Assembly (NCBI GenBank): GCA_920105625.2
Contig: OV050033.1
Span: forward strand, 19,364,001 to 19,428,000
Direction of reading: 5' to 3'
DNA length: 64,000 bases
Origin: Clusia tigrina
Lineage: Eukaryota; Arthropoda; Insecta; Diptera; Clusiidae
Positions 60,720 to 64,000 of this stretch are shown here, piece by piece. The first letter of the stretch is position 1; each line of letters starts with the position of its first letter. The notes under the pieces were generated by a model, which was not told the origin of the DNA, did no database searches, and saw only the letters and a list, made by a program, of their open reading frames with translations. Position numbers and translations under genes: made by a program.

Positions 60720-61190
60720 GCCGCAAAAGGTCATGCTGTGTGTGTGCTGGGACTACGAGGGAATTGTCCTCCATAACCTACTTTAAGGAGGTCAGAAGAT
60801 TGATTCTGAGTTCTACTGTGAACAACTAGAGAGATTACGCCAGGCAATTGAAAGCAAACGGCCCGAATTCGAACAATAGTAAAGGTGTTGTTTTCCATAA
60901 TCAACAACGCCCGACTACACACTTCCTTGCTGACCCGTCAAAAATTGCGAGAGCTTCTTTGGGTAGTTTTGGGGCATCCACCGTATAGTCCAGACATAGA
61001 ACCCTCTGACTACCGCTTGTTCCTATCTCTGCAGATATCTCTCAATGGAATTAAGCTGCTTTCAAAAGAATCTTGAGAAAACCATTTGATTCAGTTAATC
61101 ACAGAAGTTCTCTTCACCGATGGCATCATGGCTCTACTCGAAAAATGGCAAACATTGTCGACAGTAATGGAAGATATTTGGTTTAAATAA
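60437..61190 (+). pseudogene. Mariner-family transposase, decayed
   Basis: Conceptual reading gives IIGDEKWVTYDNRKLERS then a stop. After an internal duplication come ITGDEKWITYGNRK, then QKVMLCVCWDYEGIV, FYCEQLERLRQAI and KRPEF. In the 60885-61076 frame follow NARLHTSLLTRQKLREL and HPPYSPDIEPSDYRLF. The last part reads DGIMALLEKWQ and ends at TAA (61188-61190). These are the mariner D,D34D transposase motifs in order: first Asp in GDEKW (60459-60461), third Asp in PSDY (61008-61010). The second catalytic Asp of the DNAR motif is Asn (AAC, 60903-60905), exactly 35 codons before the third. Stops and frameshifts are many. The N-terminal DNA-binding part and the inverted terminal repeats are not visible. 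The element is dead. Confidence 0.9.
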
Positions 61191-62948
61191 ATTCATTTCC
61201 ACACTGTAATAACACCAGTTGAATTTTACTAAACAATACGCCACGAAAGTAAACTTTAGGAGGCTGTGCTAAAGCAGACTATTTTAAGGATAATTTCCGT
61301 GTTTACTATAATATTTCTTTATAGACTATTCAGGCAACAATGCTGATGAAGTCGACAATTTATTTCATAGTTTTGCAGTATATTTGTTTGGCACTGGCCT
61401 CATTTATTCTGTGGTATTCTACAAACATTTTGAAGTTGGGCAATTTCAACCTGTTTGTTTTATGTGTAAAGAAATTTGTTTGTAAGTTTTGTTGCAAATT
61501 ATAGGATGCTCTTCTCAGCAGTATGGAGGTATTGAAATAAGTTCCTTTAATCCTTTATATTAATTTTCTATGCAAGCGATTTGTAAAGACAGACTGTGAT
61601 CAATTAAAATTAGTATATGAGACCCACCTTCACTGTGTGAATATCGTGATCTGATTGCCATATTGAACTAATTGAATTAATCCAAAAGATTCTGCTTGAT
61701 TACTTGAAAAATGTTAATGTGAGTGCATTATCTGACACTATTCAACATTGAGATGTTGTTCATTTTGTATGTAGAATAGTACTTCCATATATAGGAAATA
61801 TATCAGGATTCATACCCCTGGTGCACTTCAATAAGATTCAATAAGATTGAAAGATTCTGAAAATTTTTTGTTAGTACATCAACTCAACATAGATCGAAAC
61901 TTAAGCGCTAGTATCATTTCCCTTTATGTTTATATTTACTGCGTAGGTTTGTGATTTCCAGCGTAGCTCGCAACATACTCGTATAAGAATCAGACATATA
62001 TCTGAATTGTGTTAGTTTAAGTCGATTAATAATACTCTTACAATCAGTTGGGAATTGGAATATACTCCTTTTCTGTACTGTCATTAAGAGTATTTGATAG
62101 AATATTTCCTTATGAGATCATTCAACTAAAATGTTGAGGTTTTGTGGCTACCAGTGCTTTATGCCTCCATAATCTCGACTTATTTATGAGTATGTGAAAT
62201 ATTTGTATGAGTATGTGAAGTATTCCTTTAAGAAACTGTATATGGAGGTAGGCACCGAAAATGTGCTGCAATTAAACCATCACAGCTTAATTTAGAAGCG
62301 CATTCGCGTTCAGACGCATCAACTGCCAACTTGATTCACGGTGCACAACATACCAAGCGCCGTCATGAATCAAGTTGGCGCCTGTTTCTGCCTTTCGTCA
62401 GGTACGCGCTGCCACATGTACGCACTCGCGATGCTGGAGGCGAATGATGCGTGGCTTAAAATCCGTTACGAGTATATGGAAAATTATTGCAATTTAGCTT
62501 TAATTTATACAAAAACACATTAAAATTTACTGGTATAATGAGTAATAAATTAAAAGCTTGTTAATTAAAAGCGTGAAATTGCACGACAGGCATGTGAAGC
62601 GCAGAAATTCAGAACGGAAATCCATTGAAAATTTTCACGCACACACACAAAAGTGTGGTTTCACATTTAAACAATTTCTGAAGAAGTTTTCCATTAAAGA
62701 AATAAAATAATGATAATAAAGTGTTCTGTTCTAAAAAATATACAGAACTGATTAAAAAATATATGAAATTTTTCGAAAATTTATGAAATCCCAATGCAAT
62801 TATGAGTGACTCACAGCCGCAGAATTATGTTGCCAGAAACCCCCTGCCTCCACTGTCGTGACACGTTGGTATGTTGCTACTTTAAGGCCACTGTTGCCAC
62901 ACTGTGACCTGCAAATTTGCGACTGCATATATACCGATCCAAGCACTT

Positions 62949-62964
62949 ACACACACACACACAC
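62949..62964. repeat. AC dinucleotide microsatellite
   Basis: Eight AC units, then ATACAC. Confidence 0.9.
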
Positions 62965-63964
62965 ATACACGCATCCCATTTGCACAGCTTCCCTCGCCGT
63001 GTCCTAGCAACTTTATTGCCAGTTGCGCAGCAGATTGTCGCTGCCAGTGTCGTACGGTGCCGTTCGGTGTCGTCAGCGAAAAATGTTTAATGACAATGCT
63101 GAGGTCGCTTGACGCTTGTACGGCAATTAATCACAGTTTGGATGTCACTTAATTTTATGGCTGACATCATAAAATTTTCTAAAATGGCAATTGTTTCTAT
63201 AGGAGCCGCGGGGTGGGGGAGACGGAGCGGTGAGAGCGCGTGACGAAAGGTGAAAGGCAGCTGGTTTAATGGTTGGGCAGGGAGCAGCCACTGGGGTGGG
63301 CTTGTGTGAGGCCTGCCGCATTTAATGAGCATAAATTCAACGGGGACAAATTTTTGGCTAATTAGCCCCTAATTTATGACACTTGCAGTGTGCTGCATTT
63401 AGATTTAATGACAGCGCAGCAGCGTGGCAGCAATTAAATAAAATTAAAATAAAAAAGGAAATAGGATAAACCATGAAACAGCAGCAATTTTTCAAGACTC
63501 ATGTTTGTTAATAGATAAACTTATTTGATGATGCAATATCAGCGCAGCATTCCTGCCACGATGCTTACGCTGATTGCGCGCAGCACCATTTCTCATTGCC
63601 AGGACACGCAGGAGCGGCACAAACGCTTGCAGCAGCGAGTTTGCACAATAGAAATGCGTCATTAAATATGCCAGTCGCATGTCTGTGGCAGTGTATTACG
63701 CCAAACACATACTCACGCACATACATACATACACACTTGCAGACACAAGAGTCTCGCACGTCTCCACACACTCGCCCAACCGTGTATGCACATTTGCACA
63801 CAATATGGCGAGTCATTTCCGCGCCAGCCCGGACTATGTAAACGCGGAGTGAAGTAAACACGTACTGAACAACAACAACAGCAGCAACAACCACAGCGGC
63901 GGCAAAGGCAAGTGATGCAACAACGCCAACAACTGCAGGCCCGACAAGAGCAACTCCAAACTAA

Positions 63965-63991
63965 AACAACAACAACAACAACAACAACAAC
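63965..63991. repeat. AAC trinucleotide microsatellite
   Basis: About nine AAC units at the right edge of the window, with more AACAAC words at 63868-63960. Confidence 0.92.
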
Positions 63992-64000
63992 AGCGACAAG

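Larger units (their letters stand above)
59101..62250. other. AT-rich insert with transposon relics, texture B
   Basis: Largest texture B block. It holds a possible non-LTR relic (59195-59345), a TTA-rich tract (listed) and the mariner relic (60437-61190). After 61190 I see only plain AT-rich sequence, with one TACTCGTA octamer at 61976-61983. Confidence 0.5.
62251..64000. other. Non-coding unique DNA with microsatellites, texture A
   Basis: It contains an AC run at 62949-62964, CATA/CACA-rich sequence at 63705-63740 and an AAC run at the right edge (listed). A TACGAGTA octamer lies at 62467-62474. Overlapping frames of 60-109 codons on both strands show no domain. Confidence 0.5.

Overview
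The window looks like non-coding DNA from a higher dipteran fly. My best guess is a tephritid-type fruit fly. The basis is AT-rich sequence with many CA/TG, AAC/TTG, CAG and CACT microsatellites, short chance ORFs only, insect-type transposon relics (a mariner transposase and non-LTR retrotransposon 3' ends) and an excess of the octamer TACTCGTA/TACGAGTA. The species call is inference. I found no host exon, no tRNA or rRNA gene and no prokaryotic feature in 64 kb, so this is probably a long intron or an intergenic gap.

The window alternates between two textures about every 3 kb. Texture A holds the microsatellites and moderately GC-rich unique DNA: roughly 1-2400, 3700-4900, 7800-12190, 14530-16080, 17390-18720, 19870-20450, 22190-22890, 24770-26480, 27960-29560, 31540-32880, 34920-35880, 37230-39000, 39830-41780, 43080-44100, 46100-48070, 49945-50860, 52115-54330, 54945-56760, 57510-59100 and 62250-64000. 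Texture B lies between these stretches, is plainer AT-rich sequence, and carries every transposon relic I can recognise.

Texture B contents: a minus-strand RNase H fragment (about 3.1-3.2 kb); a young tandem satellite with a 245-bp dimeric period (124 + 121 bp) ending in a 21-bp-arm fold-back hairpin (6.1-7.3 kb); a 100-bp tandem duplication nested with a 48-bp minisatellite (12.7-13.0 kb); three or four non-LTR reverse-transcriptase C-terminal relics (23.5-23.9, 27.3-27.6, 29.8-30.1 and perhaps 59.2 kb); four old copies of one tRNA-derived SINE-like family (27.0, 31.3, 34.4 and 36.6 kb); and a decayed mariner transposase with an internal duplication (60.4-61.2 kb). Texture A contents include a 14-bp CA-rich minisatellite (8.75 kb), a strongly A-biased block (10.56-11.72 kb), a run of 14 G (53.27 kb) and several perfect short hairpins.

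The parts do not form an operon or pathway. The coherent story is a slowly changing host non-coding scaffold repeatedly interrupted by decayed mobile and satellite DNA. All open reading frames of 60-246 codons look accidental except those overlapping the transposon relics.
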